Of a stretch of 64,000 nt of DNA, positions 30,006 to 38,954 are shown piece after piece; positions within the stretch are counted from its first letter, which is position 1; the number at the start of each line of letters is the position of its first letter. Below the pieces are notes generated by a model that was not told where the DNA came from, searched no databases, and worked only from the letters and a program-made list of their open reading frames with translations. The position numbers and the translations under genes are program-made. Origin of the DNA: Kocuria rosea (GTDB taxonomy: Bacteria; Actinomycetota; Actinomycetes; Actinomycetales; Micrococcaceae); the NCBI RefSeq assembly GCF_006094695.1, contig NZ_CP035103.1, positions 2,232,001 through 2,296,000 of the forward strand, in the 5' to 3' direction.

Positions 30006-32198
30006 ATGACCTTCGCCGCGCCCCGCGCCCCGTCAACGAGCGCAGAGCGCACCGGCGCGGCGACGCACGAGGCCCTCGAGGCCGTCCGCCGCGCCCCCTC
30101 GATCCTCGACGGCATCCGCCGCGCCGACGACCTGCTGCAGGCGGCCCGGGAGGACCCAGCCGGGGCGCTGCCCGTGCTCGCGGAGGAGATCCGCCGCCGC
30201 GACGACCACGTCGCGGCGATCGCCGCCGTCCATGCCCTCGCCGCCGTGCCCGGGTCCCGGGCGGACACGCTCCTCACCGCGCTCCTGGACGACGAGCAGT
30301 GGCTGCGGGAGCACACCGCGGGGGCCCTCGCCGACCGCGCGCCCCTCCCCCGCGCCGCAGCGCACCTCGCCGACCTCGTGGCCGGCGGCGGCTTCCCCGG
30401 CATGCTGGCCCAGCGCACCCTGCGGGCCTGGGCCCCGGCGGCACCGGAGGCGGTCGGGACCGCCCTCGAGCACGCCCTGGCGGGAGCCGTCGCCGCAGGA
30501 CCCCGCGCACGGCTCGCCGAGACCCTGGGGCTCGTCCCCGGGGCCGGGCCCGCCGCGCAGCTCCGCGCCCTGGCCGGCAGTCCCGGCGAGGACCAGGACG
30601 TCCGCGGGGCCGCCCTCGAGGCCCTGGTGGACCGCCGGCAGACCGGCGCCGAGTCCGTGGCCGACCTGGCGGACCTCGCCGGGGCGTGCGCCCACGCTGA
30701 CGGTCCGCTCGCCGCCGTGGCCCGGCTCGCCCTCGCCGACCTCCACGCCGCCGTGGAGCCCGACCCGGCGACCGGCCGGGACGGGCTCACGGTCCTGCAG
30801 CCGTTCCTCCACGCGGAGATCGACCGGGACCTCACCTTCTCCGGTCGGGGGGACAACGGCGGGATCGCCACGCTGCTCGCCCAGCTGGGCGACGCCCTCA
30901 GCGCCCCGGACAGCCCCGGCGGCGTCGCCCGGGTGCTCACGGTGTCCCGCGGCACCCACGACGAGGCGCGGGCGGCGACGGCCCGTCCGGCGGGGGCGGG
31001 GCACGTCTTCGGCGTCGTCCCCTTCACCGGACCCCCGGTGCACATGGCGGACGCCTGGCCGCGACGGGTGGCCGCGGAACGGGGGCTGCGGCGCGTGCTG
31101 CGCCGGGCCGGCCCCGTGGACGTGCTGCACCTGCGCATGGCCGACGTCGGATCGATGGCGGCCGCGGCGGTGGCCGCGGAGCTCGGCATCCCGTGGGTGC
31201 TCACGATGGCCCCCGATCCGCACGCGCTCGTCGCCGCCCGCGAGCGCGCCGGCACCCTGACCCGGGCCGGCTTCGGCGCGGCCGACCGCGTGGAGCACCT
31301 GTGGTTCCGCGTGCGCCTGCTCGCCGACCTTGCGGCGCGGGCGGAGCACCTGGTGCTCTTCCCCCGCCCGGACCTGGCCCGGGACGCCCGCGAGCTGCTC
31401 GACGTGGACCTGGACGAGCCCGGGCGGTGCACGGTGGTGCCGGAGGGCATCGACCTGGGTGCCGTGGACCGTGCCGCCGCGCAGGTGCGCACCGGTGCCG
31501 GAGCGCACCTCGCGGGGCTCGACACCGTGCTCGCAACCCTGCCCGCCGCCCGGCGCGGACTGCCGCTCGTGGCCACGGTGGGCCGCCTGCACCGGGTGAA
31601 GGGCACGGCCACGCTCGTCGAGGCGTGGGCCCGGGACGCCGGGCTGCGGGACCGCTGCAACCTCCTCGTCGTGGGCGGGGACCTCGTCTCCCCCTCCGCC
31701 GACGAGCGGGAGCAGCTCACCCGGATCGACGCCGTCCTCCCCCGGGACGAGGCCGCGAGCGCCGGTCTGCTCCTGGCCGGCCACCGTCCCCACGCCACCG
31801 TGGCCGCCTGGCTCGCCGCGGTGCGGCGGGGGCGGCCGGGCCTGTCCTCCCCCGGCGGCGTCTACGTCTGCGCGAGCCTCAAGGAGGAGTTCGGCGTGGC
31901 GCTGGTCGAGGCCCTCGCCACCGGGCTGCCGGTCGTGGCGCCCGACGCCGGCGGGCCGGCCACCTTCGTGGCCGACGGCGTCACCGGCGTCCTCGTCGAC
32001 ACCGGCGACCCCGCCGCCCTGGCCCGGGCCGTGGATCTGGCCCTCGACCTGGCGGTTCACCCGGACGCGGAGCGCACCGCCGACGCAGCCCGCGCCATGG
32101 TCCGCGACCGCTTCAGCATCGAGGGGATGGCGACCGCCCTCACCTCCGTCTACGACGACGCCGTGGCGCACACGGCCGACAGGAGCCCCACCCCGTGA
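30006..32198 (+). CDS. HEAT-like / GT4 fusion glycosyltransferase
   Basis: A 730-residue protein with two parts. Residues ~20-260 are Ala/Leu-rich helical pairs resembling HEAT/ARM repeats (DDHVAAIAAVHALAAVPG and similar units). Residues ~290-715 form a GT-B glycosyltransferase of family 4: VATVGRLHRVKGTATLVEAW (~520), and the nucleotide-sugar motif EEFGVALVEALATGLPVVAP (~625) with both conserved Glu. Such enzymes transfer sugar from a nucleotide donor. Fusion to a protein-binding repeat domain is unusual for bacterial GT4 and suggests docking on a partner. Its stop overlaps the next glycosyltransferase start (GTGA). Confidence 0.82.
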   Translation: MTFAAPRAPSTSAERTGAATHEALEAVRRAPSILDGIRRADDLLQAAREDPAGALPVLAEEIRRRDDHVAAIAAVHALAAVPGSRADTLLTALLDDEQWLREHTAGALADRAPLPRAAAHLADLVAGGGFPGMLAQRTLRAWAPAAPEAVGTALEHALAGAVAAGPRARLAETLGLVPGAGPAAQLRALAGSPGEDQDVRGAALEALVDRRQTGAESVADLADLAGACAHADGPLAAVARLALADLHAAVEPDPATGRDGLTVLQPFLHAEIDRDLTFSGRGDNGGIATLLAQLGDALSAPDSPGGVARVLTVSRGTHDEARAATARPAGAGHVFGVVPFTGPPVHMADAWPRRVAAERGLRRVLRRAGPVDVLHLRMADVGSMAAAAVAAELGIPWVLTMAPDPHALVAARERAGTLTRAGFGAADRVEHLWFRVRLLADLAARAEHLVLFPRPDLARDARELLDVDLDEPGRCTVVPEGIDLGAVDRAAAQVRTGAGAHLAGLDTVLATLPAARRGLPLVATVGRLHRVKGTATLVEAWARDAGLRDRCNLLVVGGDLVSPSADEREQLTRIDAVLPRDEAASAGLLLAGHRPHATVAAWLAAVRRGRPGLSSPGGVYVCASLKEEFGVALVEALATGLPVVAPDAGGPATFVADGVTGVLVDTGDPAALARAVDLALDLAVHPDAERTADAARAMVRDRFSIEGMATALTSVYDDAVAHTADRSPTP

Positions 32199-33493
32199 CC
32201 CTGCTCGTGATCAGCCCGGACTACGCCTCCCACCTGTTCCCCCTCGCGACCCTGGCCACCGCGTGGCGGGACGCCGGGGAGCGGGTGGTCGTGGCCACCG
32301 GTCCCGCGACCGCCGCCATCGCCCGGGGCTTCGGCTTCGAGGTCGAGATCCTGCCGCTGGGCCGCGGCTCCAACCCCGGGGTCATCCGGGCCGAGGAGCA
32401 GCCGCCCGGCGAGGACGACGCCCTGCGCGGGTTCTTCGCCGCCACCCGCCGCGGCCCCGCGGAGACCCTGGCCTTCCAGGCCCGGGCCCGGCGCGACGAC
32501 CTGCTCTGGGACCCGCTGGGCACCGCCCGGCGGGTGCAGGACGTGGTGGACCGCGTCCGGCCGGACCAGGTGGTCGTGGACCACCTGGCCTTCGCGGCGC
32601 GCCTGGCCCTGACCGGCTCCGGGATCAGGCACGCCGACGTGGTCCTGGGCCACCCCTCGGCCCTGACGGTGGACGGCGAGGTCTACGGGCACCCGCCCGC
32701 GTGGCCCGGCCGGCTGCGCCCGTCCCCAGCCGAGCTGGAGGCGCTGCACCGGCTGTGCTCCTCGGTGCGGGACGAGTTCACGGAGCAGTGGAACGAGGCC
32801 CTGCAGCAGATCGCCCCCGGGACCCCGGCGAGCGCCGACGCCTTCGCGGAGACCGGCGACGACCTCCTGCTCAACTATCCGGGCGAGCTCCACGACGAGC
32901 ACCGGACCCGGGCGCTGCCCGAGCACACGTTCCTGGGCTCGGCCGTCCGGGAGGAGGCCGAGGACCCGGAGGTGGCCGCGTGGCTGGCCGGCTCGGACCG
33001 CCCGATCGTCTACATCAGCCTCGGCAGCTTCCTGTCCGTGCGCGGGGACGTGCTCGCCCGGGTCGCGGAGGCCCTCCGCGGCCTGGACGTGCGGGTCGCC
33101 CTCGCGGCCGGGGCGACCCGGCCCGCCGAGCTGGGCCCGGTCCCGGAGTCCTGGCTCGTGCGCGGCACCCTGCCGCAGGTCACCCTGCTGCGCCGCGCGA
33201 GCGTCGCGGTCTCCCACGGCGGGAACAACAGCGTGACCGAGGCGCTCACCGCCGGGGTGCCCCTGCTGTTGCTGCCGATGTCCACGGACCAGTTCGCCGG
33301 GGCGGCGGCCCTCGAGGCGGCGGGGCTCGGGACGGTGCTCGACCCCAACGCCCTGTCGACCGCCGAGGTGCGGGACGCCGTGGCCGAGCTGCTCGACGAC
33401 GGCCACGAGCGGCGGGGGGCGCTCGAGGACCTCCGGCACGACCTGACCCGCCGGCCCGGGCCGGGGCGGGCGTTCGCGGCCCTTGTCGGGTGA
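32195..33493 (+). CDS. UGT/MGT-like glycosyltransferase (GT1 type)
   Basis: A 432-residue GT-B enzyme related to macrolide and lipid glycosyltransferases. The N terminus PDYASHLFPLATLATAW is the acceptor-side start with its His. The C-terminal donor site reads LPQVTLLRRASVAVSHGG, then NNSVTEALTAGVPLLLLP. Acceptors of this class are usually small hydrophobic molecules or lipids. The start GTG at 32195 overlaps the preceding gene by four bases. The next gene starts 11 bases before this one ends, so all three are translated as a unit. Confidence 0.85.
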   Translation: MTLLVISPDYASHLFPLATLATAWRDAGERVVVATGPATAAIARGFGFEVEILPLGRGSNPGVIRAEEQPPGEDDALRGFFAATRRGPAETLAFQARARRDDLLWDPLGTARRVQDVVDRVRPDQVVVDHLAFAARLALTGSGIRHADVVLGHPSALTVDGEVYGHPPAWPGRLRPSPAELEALHRLCSSVRDEFTEQWNEALQQIAPGTPASADAFAETGDDLLLNYPGELHDEHRTRALPEHTFLGSAVREEAEDPEVAAWLAGSDRPIVYISLGSFLSVRGDVLARVAEALRGLDVRVALAAGATRPAELGPVPESWLVRGTLPQVTLLRRASVAVSHGGNNSVTEALTAGVPLLLLPMSTDQFAGAAALEAAGLGTVLDPNALSTAEVRDAVAELLDDGHERRGALEDLRHDLTRRPGPGRAFAALVG

Positions 33494-36400
33494 GCCCCCG
33501 GGCCTGCCGCTGACCCTCCTGCCGCCGTCCCGGGGGCTGGTCGAGGCGACCGCCGGGCAGGCGCCGGCGTTCGGCCGCACCCTCCGCCTCGCCCTCGCGA
33601 TGCGCGGCGGCGTGAGCCTCGCCGTGTGGATCGGCGGCGCGGTGGCCGAACTGGACCTCCTGCGCCGCATCCGGATCCACCGGGACGGCCGCGGAGCGCT
33701 GCACGCCTACCTCCTGCACCCCGCCGAGACCCCGGACCCGGCACTCGAGGAGCGGGCGGCGGTGTACGCGCGGCTGCTCGCGGACGCCGGCTACGACCGG
33801 GTGGACATCGACCTCCTCGCCGGGGCCAGCGCCGGCGGGCTCAACGGCGTGGTGCACGCCGTGGCCCAGCGCGCGGGCTCCGACCTGGACGCCCTCGGCC
33901 GGATCTGGACGGAGCACGGCGCCCTCGGCCGGCTGCTGCGCCCGCTCGGACGGCACCCCGTGGACTCCCTGCTGCGCGGCGACGACTACCTGTGGCCACG
34001 GCTGCTGGAGGCGCTCCTGGCGCTCCGGGGCAGCCCGGAGCACCACCCGGACCTGGTGGCCGAGCACGTCACGGTCGAGCTCTCCGCGACGGTCCTGGAC
34101 AGCGACCCCTCGCCCTACAGCGCGTCGGCGGAGGGGCGCAGCGACTTCCACTTCTCCTCCCCGGAGCCGGGCTCCCCCGGTCCGTCCCTGGACAACGACA
34201 TCCCGGGGCGGGACACGGCCCCCGCGCAGGCCGCGGCCGCGCTGTCCCGGCTGGCCTACGCCGCCCGGGCGACGTCCTCCTTCCCCGGCGCCTTCGAGCC
34301 GGCCTCGGTGTGGTCCGCCCCGACCCCGGGCCCGCGGGGCGCCCCGGGCCCGGCGGCCGGGCGCCCGGATCTGAGCCACGCGTTCGGCGCCCACCGCGAC
34401 CCCGCGGAACTGCCCTACCACGTGGTCGACGGCGGGGTGTTCGACAACATCCCCATCGACCGGGCCCTCGAGGCCGCGCGCACCAGGACGTCCCTGCGGC
34501 ACGCCGACCGGGCCCTGCTGTACCTCGACCCGGACCCGCCCCACCGCGAGCGTGCCGTGCCCTTCGTGCGCGACCTGCCGCGGCTCGTGGGCACGCTCGC
34601 CGCCACGGTCTCCCGGCTGCCGCGGCGGGAGTCGGACGACGACGAGGTCCTGGCCCTGTCCGACTACCTGGACGCCCAGCTCGTGGCCGGCGGCCGCCTG
34701 CACCCGCTCGCGGCGCTGATCGGGGGCTGGGACGAGGCCTCCCTCGAGGAGCGGCGCCGGGCCTACCTGCGCTACCGGGCCCGGACCGACGCCGACCTGC
34801 TGTCCCGCCTCCTGACCCGCCCGGCGCAGTGGCAGCTCACCTCGACCCTGGCCCGGCGCGACGCCCTGCGGGCCCGGCCGCCCCGTGCGCTCGACCCGCT
34901 GCGGGCGGAGCTGCTCCGGCGCTACGACGCCCTCTCCCGGGGCCCGCTGGAGGACCCCGCCGCCGCCGCGGTGCTGCGCGGGGCACAGGCCCTGTTCGAC
35001 GCCGCCGCCTGCGTGCTGTCCTGGGTGCGCGTGCTGGAGGAGCTGGGCCTCGACGGGCCGGCCGGACCGCCCGGGGGATTCGACCGGTCCCTCGCCCGCG
35101 AGCGCGCCTACCGGGTGCTGGCGCGCGCCCGCCACGAGCGCGACCGGCGCTTCCACGCCGTGCTGGCCGCCGTCGCGGACCCGGCGGCCGATCTCACCGG
35201 GGCCGTGGACCCCTGGCTCGGCGCGGCCGGCGCGGGGCACCGGCCGGCGGACGCCTCCTGGGCCGAGCTCGACGCGGTCGTGGACGGGCTCCGGGGACTG
35301 CGCGCCGCGGTGGACGAGCACCTGGACGCCGACGTCCCCGGCCGGGCGGCCCGCCGCGCGGTCTGGGAGGCGTCACCCTGGTCCAGGATCCCCGCCGGGG
35401 AGAGGGCGCCGGGCGCGGCGGACCTGCCCCCGCTCCTGGCCGCCGCAGGGATCCCCGCCGCGGTGTCCCCCGTGGCCTACGGGGAGATCCGCGGCGACCA
35501 GGCCCCCACGGCGCCGGACGCGTTCCCCGCGCTCCGGGCGGCGCTCGCCCGGAACCGCCTCCAGCAGGCCCTCGACACGCCGGGGGCCGATCGTCGGGAG
35601 CTCGCCCGCCTGCTCACGGACGCCGAGGAGCGGATGCCGGCGGGCGCCAAGCTGGCCGGTGCGGGACTGCTGAACTTCCGGGGGTTCCTGGCCGCGGACT
35701 GGCGGGCCCACGACTGGTGGTGGGGACGCCTCGACGCGGCGGCCGGGGTCGCCGGATTCCTGCGCGGGCTGCCGGCGGCCGCTCCGGCGTCTCCCCCGAC
35801 ACCCTCGACGCCCCCGATGACCCCGACGGCCCCACCCGGCGCGCCGAGCGGTTCCCCGGCCGGGGACGGCCCGACGGCCGACCCCGTCGTCGCCGGCCTG
35901 CAGGACGCCCTGCTGCGCGACGCCGGGCACGGCCGCCCCGCCCGCGGCCGGGCGGTGGTCGGCGCGAGCGCCGACGGGCTGGACCGGCTGGCCCCGGGGC
36001 ACCGCCTCTCGCTGGCCTCGCGCGGGGTGCGCGTGCTGGGGCGGGCCCTGGCGGGCACCCCGGACCTGCCCCGCCCTGTCTGGGAGGTCGTGCTGCTGGT
36101 GCTCCAGCCCCTGCTCGTGCTCGTGCCCGCGGTGGTGACCCCGGTGCGCGCCGCCCTGGCCGCCGTGGCGCTGACGGCCGGGCTGTGGCCGGCCGCGGGC
36201 CCGGTCGCCGCGGAGGCACGGGCGTGGTCCTGGCCCGGTGCCGCCCTGCTCGCGGCGGTCGCCGCGGCGCTCGTGCTGTCCCTCCTGCGGACGGGGCGGC
36301 GCGCGCTGCGACGGTGGTCGGCCGTCCGGGACGCCGCCGGGGAGCGGCCGCCTCCTCGCACCGGGGCCGCCTCCGGGGAGCCTGCGGGATCGGCCGTCCC

Positions 36401-37004
36401 GGCGGTCACTGCCGCGGAGGTCGGCGCCGCCCGCGGCGGCGCGCTGCGGCGGTCCGCCCTCGCGGGTGCGGCCGCCCTGTCCCTGCTGCTCCCGCTCGGG
36501 GCGGCCGTGCCGTCCGGGCGCGCGGGCGCGGTCCTGCTGCTGGTGCTCGGCGTGCTCGCACTGGAGCGCCTGAGCGCGGTGCTCGCGCTGCGCGTGCCGA
36601 GCCGCGAGGGCCTGGACGAGATCGGGCGGGCGGTCCTCGTGGTGCCGGCCGCGGTGGCGGTGTGGGCCGTGGCGGCCCTGACCGGGCTCCCGGGGCTCGT
36701 GCCGGACGGCGCCGGAGCGCGGGCCGCCGTGCTGGCCGTGGCGCTGCTGGCGGTCGGTGCCCTGCTCCTGGCGGGGTGGGTGCAGCCCGCCTGGGCCCTC
36801 GCCGTCGTCCCGGCCGCGGCGGCCGTCGGCGGCGCCGCGTCCTGGGTGCTGTGGTCCTGGGCCGGCGGCCCCGGGTCGCTGTGGACCGACCTGGCGGCCG
36901 TGGCCGGGGCCGCCTACGCCTGGGCGGCCGTCCTGTGGTGGGCGCCCGCCGAGGGCATGCTGCGGCGGCACGGCCCCGGTGAGGAGCTGCTGCCCCGCCG
37001 GTGA
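33483..37004 (+). CDS. Patatin-like phospholipase with C-terminal membrane domain (DUF3376-like)
   Basis: A 1173-residue protein. The patatin core has the oxyanion loop RGGVSLAVW (~40-48), the nucleophile elbow GASAGG (Ser ~115) and the catalytic Asp in DGGVFDN (~315), so a working Ser-Asp dyad is expected. A long helical DUF3376-like region follows, then a Pro/Thr-rich linker (~770-795), then about seven or eight hydrophobic helices (~860-1160) at the C terminus. It is probably an acyl hydrolase held at the inner membrane. The TTG at 33483 overlaps the previous gene; no strong ribosome site is seen, which fits coupled translation. Confidence 0.82.
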   Translation: MSGEPPGLPLTLLPPSRGLVEATAGQAPAFGRTLRLALAMRGGVSLAVWIGGAVAELDLLRRIRIHRDGRGALHAYLLHPAETPDPALEERAAVYARLLADAGYDRVDIDLLAGASAGGLNGVVHAVAQRAGSDLDALGRIWTEHGALGRLLRPLGRHPVDSLLRGDDYLWPRLLEALLALRGSPEHHPDLVAEHVTVELSATVLDSDPSPYSASAEGRSDFHFSSPEPGSPGPSLDNDIPGRDTAPAQAAAALSRLAYAARATSSFPGAFEPASVWSAPTPGPRGAPGPAAGRPDLSHAFGAHRDPAELPYHVVDGGVFDNIPIDRALEAARTRTSLRHADRALLYLDPDPPHRERAVPFVRDLPRLVGTLAATVSRLPRRESDDDEVLALSDYLDAQLVAGGRLHPLAALIGGWDEASLEERRRAYLRYRARTDADLLSRLLTRPAQWQLTSTLARRDALRARPPRALDPLRAELLRRYDALSRGPLEDPAAAAVLRGAQALFDAAACVLSWVRVLEELGLDGPAGPPGGFDRSLARERAYRVLARARHERDRRFHAVLAAVADPAADLTGAVDPWLGAAGAGHRPADASWAELDAVVDGLRGLRAAVDEHLDADVPGRAARRAVWEASPWSRIPAGERAPGAADLPPLLAAAGIPAAVSPVAYGEIRGDQAPTAPDAFPALRAALARNRLQQALDTPGADRRELARLLTDAEERMPAGAKLAGAGLLNFRGFLAADWRAHDWWWGRLDAAAGVAGFLRGLPAAAPASPPTPSTPPMTPTAPPGAPSGSPAGDGPTADPVVAGLQDALLRDAGHGRPARGRAVVGASADGLDRLAPGHRLSLASRGVRVLGRALAGTPDLPRPVWEVVLLVLQPLLVLVPAVVTPVRAALAAVALTAGLWPAAGPVAAEARAWSWPGAALLAAVAAALVLSLLRTGRRALRRWSAVRDAAGERPPPRTGAASGEPAGSAVPAVTAAEVGAARGGALRRSALAGAAALSLLLPLGAAVPSGRAGAVLLLVLGVLALERLSAVLALRVPSREGLDEIGRAVLVVPAAVAVWAVAALTGLPGLVPDGAGARAAVLAVALLAVGALLLAGWVQPAWALAVVPAAAAVGGAASWVLWSWAGGPGSLWTDLAAVAGAAYAWAAVLWWAPAEGMLRRHGPGEELLPRR

Positions 37005-37056
37005 GCCGTCCACTCCGGGTCGGGAACGGGGCGGGTCCCGGACCGGGCAGGTCCGC

Positions 37057-37088
37057 GACGAGGCCGGTCCCGGACGAGGCCGGTCCCG
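37057..37088. repeat. Two tandem 16-bp units between convergent genes
   Basis: GACGAGGCCGGTCCCG occurs twice in direct succession in the 96-base gap between the patatin and fhs stops. Neighbouring GGTCCCGGACC can fold back on itself, so the region may end transcription from both sides. Confidence 0.5.
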
Positions 37089-37100
37089 GAGGGGCAGGCC

Positions 37101-38837
37101 TCAGAAGAGACCGGTGACGCGCCCGTCGTCGTCGATCCCGATCCGCTCGGCCGCCGGGGAGGTGCCCAGTCCCGGCATGGTGCGCATCGTCCCGCAGATC
37201 GCGTAGAGGTACCCGGCGCCCACGGCGGCGCGCAGCTCCCGGACGGGCAGGGACCACCCGGTGGGCGCTCCCTTGCGGGCCGGGTCCGCCGTGGTGGACA
37301 GGTGGGTCTTGGCGATGACGACCGGCAGCCCCCCGTAGCCGAGCTCCTCGTAGCGGGCCAGCTGGTGCTCCGCGGCCGGGGTGATCTCGAGGCCGTCCGC
37401 GCCGTAGACCCGGGTGGCGACCGCGGTGAGCTTGTCCTCGAGGGACTCGGTGAGCCCGTAGGTCGGGGTGTACCCGGCCGGGTGCTCGCACGCCGCGGCC
37501 ACGGCGTCGGCGAGCTCGGCCGCCCCGGCGCCGCCCTCGGACACCGCCGTGCACACGGCCACCTCCGCCCCGGTCGCCCGGGCGATCCGGCGGATCGCCT
37601 CGTGCTCCGAGGGGTGGTCCCCGGGGAACGCGTTGATCGCCACGACCGGGGAGATCCCGAAGGACCGGGCGATCGCCAGGTGGTGGAGCAGGTTCGCCGC
37701 CCCCGCCTCCACGTCCCCGGGGTTCTCCTGGAGCATCTCCGCCGGCAGCGCCCTGCCCGGGCGCACGCTGTAGCGGCCGGAGTGGGTCTTCAGCGCCCGC
37801 ACCGTGGTCACGAGCACCGCCGCGTCCGGGGTCAGCCCCGAGGCCCTGGCCTTGACGTTGACCAGGCGCTCGAGGCCCATGTCCGCGCCGAACCCGGCCT
37901 CGGTGATGACGTAGTCGGCGTGGGCCATGGCCACGTAGTCGGCGACCACGGAGGAGTTGCCGGTCGCGATGTTGCCGAACGGCCCGGCGTGGACCAGCGC
38001 CGGGGTCGCCTCGAGGGTCTGCAGCAGGTTCGGCTGGAAGGCGTCCTGCAGCAGCACCGCCATGGACCCGGCGGCCTTGAGGTCCTCGGCGGAGACCGGC
38101 TCGCCGTCGTACGTGGCGCCCACGACGATCCGGCCCAGGCGCCGGCGCAGGTCGGCGAAGGACGTGGCGAGCGAGAGGATCACCATCACCTCGGACGCGG
38201 CCGTGATGTCGAAGCCCGTCTGGCGGGGGACACCGTCCTGGTGGTCGCCGAGGCCCACCACCACGGTGCGCAGCGCCCGGTCGTTGACGTCGAGGACCCG
38301 CCGCCACGTGATCGAGCGGGCGTCCAGGCCCAGGGCGTTGCCGTGGTGCAGGTGGTTGTCGATCATCGCCGCCAGCAGGTTGTGGGCGGCCGTCACGGCG
38401 TGGAAGTCCCCGGTCAGGTGCAGGTTGAGCTTGTCCATCGGCAGCAGTTGGGCGTACCCCGCCCCCGCCGCCCCGCCCTTGATCCCGAACGTCGGCCCCA
38501 TGGACGGCTGGCGCAGGGTCAGGGCGGCGGAGCGGCCGGTGGCGGCCATGCCCTGGGCCAGGCCCACCGCCGTGGCCGTCTTCCCCTCGCCGAGCGGCGT
38601 GGGGGTCAGCGACGTGACCACCACGTACCGCACGCCGCGGGCGTGCTTGCGCGCGGCGGCCTCCTCGGGGGTGGACACCTCGTCCGGGCGCGGGTCGACC
38701 TTCGCCACGAAGCGCCCGTAGGGCTCCAGGCGGTCGGCGGCGATCCCGGCGGCCGCCGCGATCTCGCTCACGGGGCGGGGCCGGGCGGCCTGGGCTATCT
38801 CCAGGTCCGAGGGCATCGGGTCGGTGACGTGCGTCAT
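37101..38837 (-). CDS. fhs: Formate--tetrahydrofolate ligase
   Basis: Joins formate to tetrahydrofolate with ATP, feeding one-carbon units to purine and formyl-Met synthesis. It has 578 residues. The P-loop TPLGEGKTATAVGLAQGM, TLRQPSMGPTFGIKGGAAG, LTGDFHAVTAAHNLLAA and the C-terminal LYAICGTMRTMPGLG are all family landmarks. The ATG at 38837 is used (M8 at 38816 is possible). CAGACT six bases before the ATG resembles the leaderless boxes nearby but lacks the first T. It is divergent from the helicase gene. Confidence 0.96.
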   Translation of the reverse strand: MTHVTDPMPSDLEIAQAARPRPVSEIAAAAGIAADRLEPYGRFVAKVDPRPDEVSTPEEAAARKHARGVRYVVVTSLTPTPLGEGKTATAVGLAQGMAATGRSAALTLRQPSMGPTFGIKGGAAGAGYAQLLPMDKLNLHLTGDFHAVTAAHNLLAAMIDNHLHHGNALGLDARSITWRRVLDVNDRALRTVVVGLGDHQDGVPRQTGFDITAASEVMVILSLATSFADLRRRLGRIVVGATYDGEPVSAEDLKAAGSMAVLLQDAFQPNLLQTLEATPALVHAGPFGNIATGNSSVVADYVAMAHADYVITEAGFGADMGLERLVNVKARASGLTPDAAVLVTTVRALKTHSGRYSVRPGRALPAEMLQENPGDVEAGAANLLHHLAIARSFGISPVVAINAFPGDHPSEHEAIRRIARATGAEVAVCTAVSEGGAGAAELADAVAAACEHPAGYTPTYGLTESLEDKLTAVATRVYGADGLEITPAAEHQLARYEELGYGGLPVVIAKTHLSTTADPARKGAPTGWSLPVRELRAAVGAGYLYAICGTMRTMPGLGTSPAAERIGIDDDGRVTGLF

Positions 38838-38940
38838 GGGGCCAGTCTGCTGGACCCGGGGCGTCCCGGCCAGTGCCCCGCCGTCCTCGCGCAGGCCCCG
38901 GCGGCGCGGAACCGGCACGGGCCGGGGCGCGCCGTCCCGA

Positions 38941-38946
38941 TACAGT
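38941..38946 (+). promoter_or_regulatory. -10 box TACAGT of the helicase gene
   Basis: TACAGT is followed by GGAGGACG and the ATG at 38955. The start site would fall at or within two bases of the ATG. GGAGG is then either upstream of the transcript or a remnant ribosome site. Confidence 0.45.
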
Positions 38947-38954
38947 GGAGGACG

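Noticed and set aside
30033..32171. A 712-codon frame antisense to the GT4 gene
   Set aside because: It is His/Gly/Val/Arg-rich without motifs, while the forward frame has full GT4 signatures and sits in an overlapping gene chain.
36406..38307. Long leftward frame over patatin and fhs
   Set aside because: Composition is Arg/Pro/Gly-rich with no motifs, as expected for an off-frame shadow in very GC-rich DNA. It conflicts with two clear genes.
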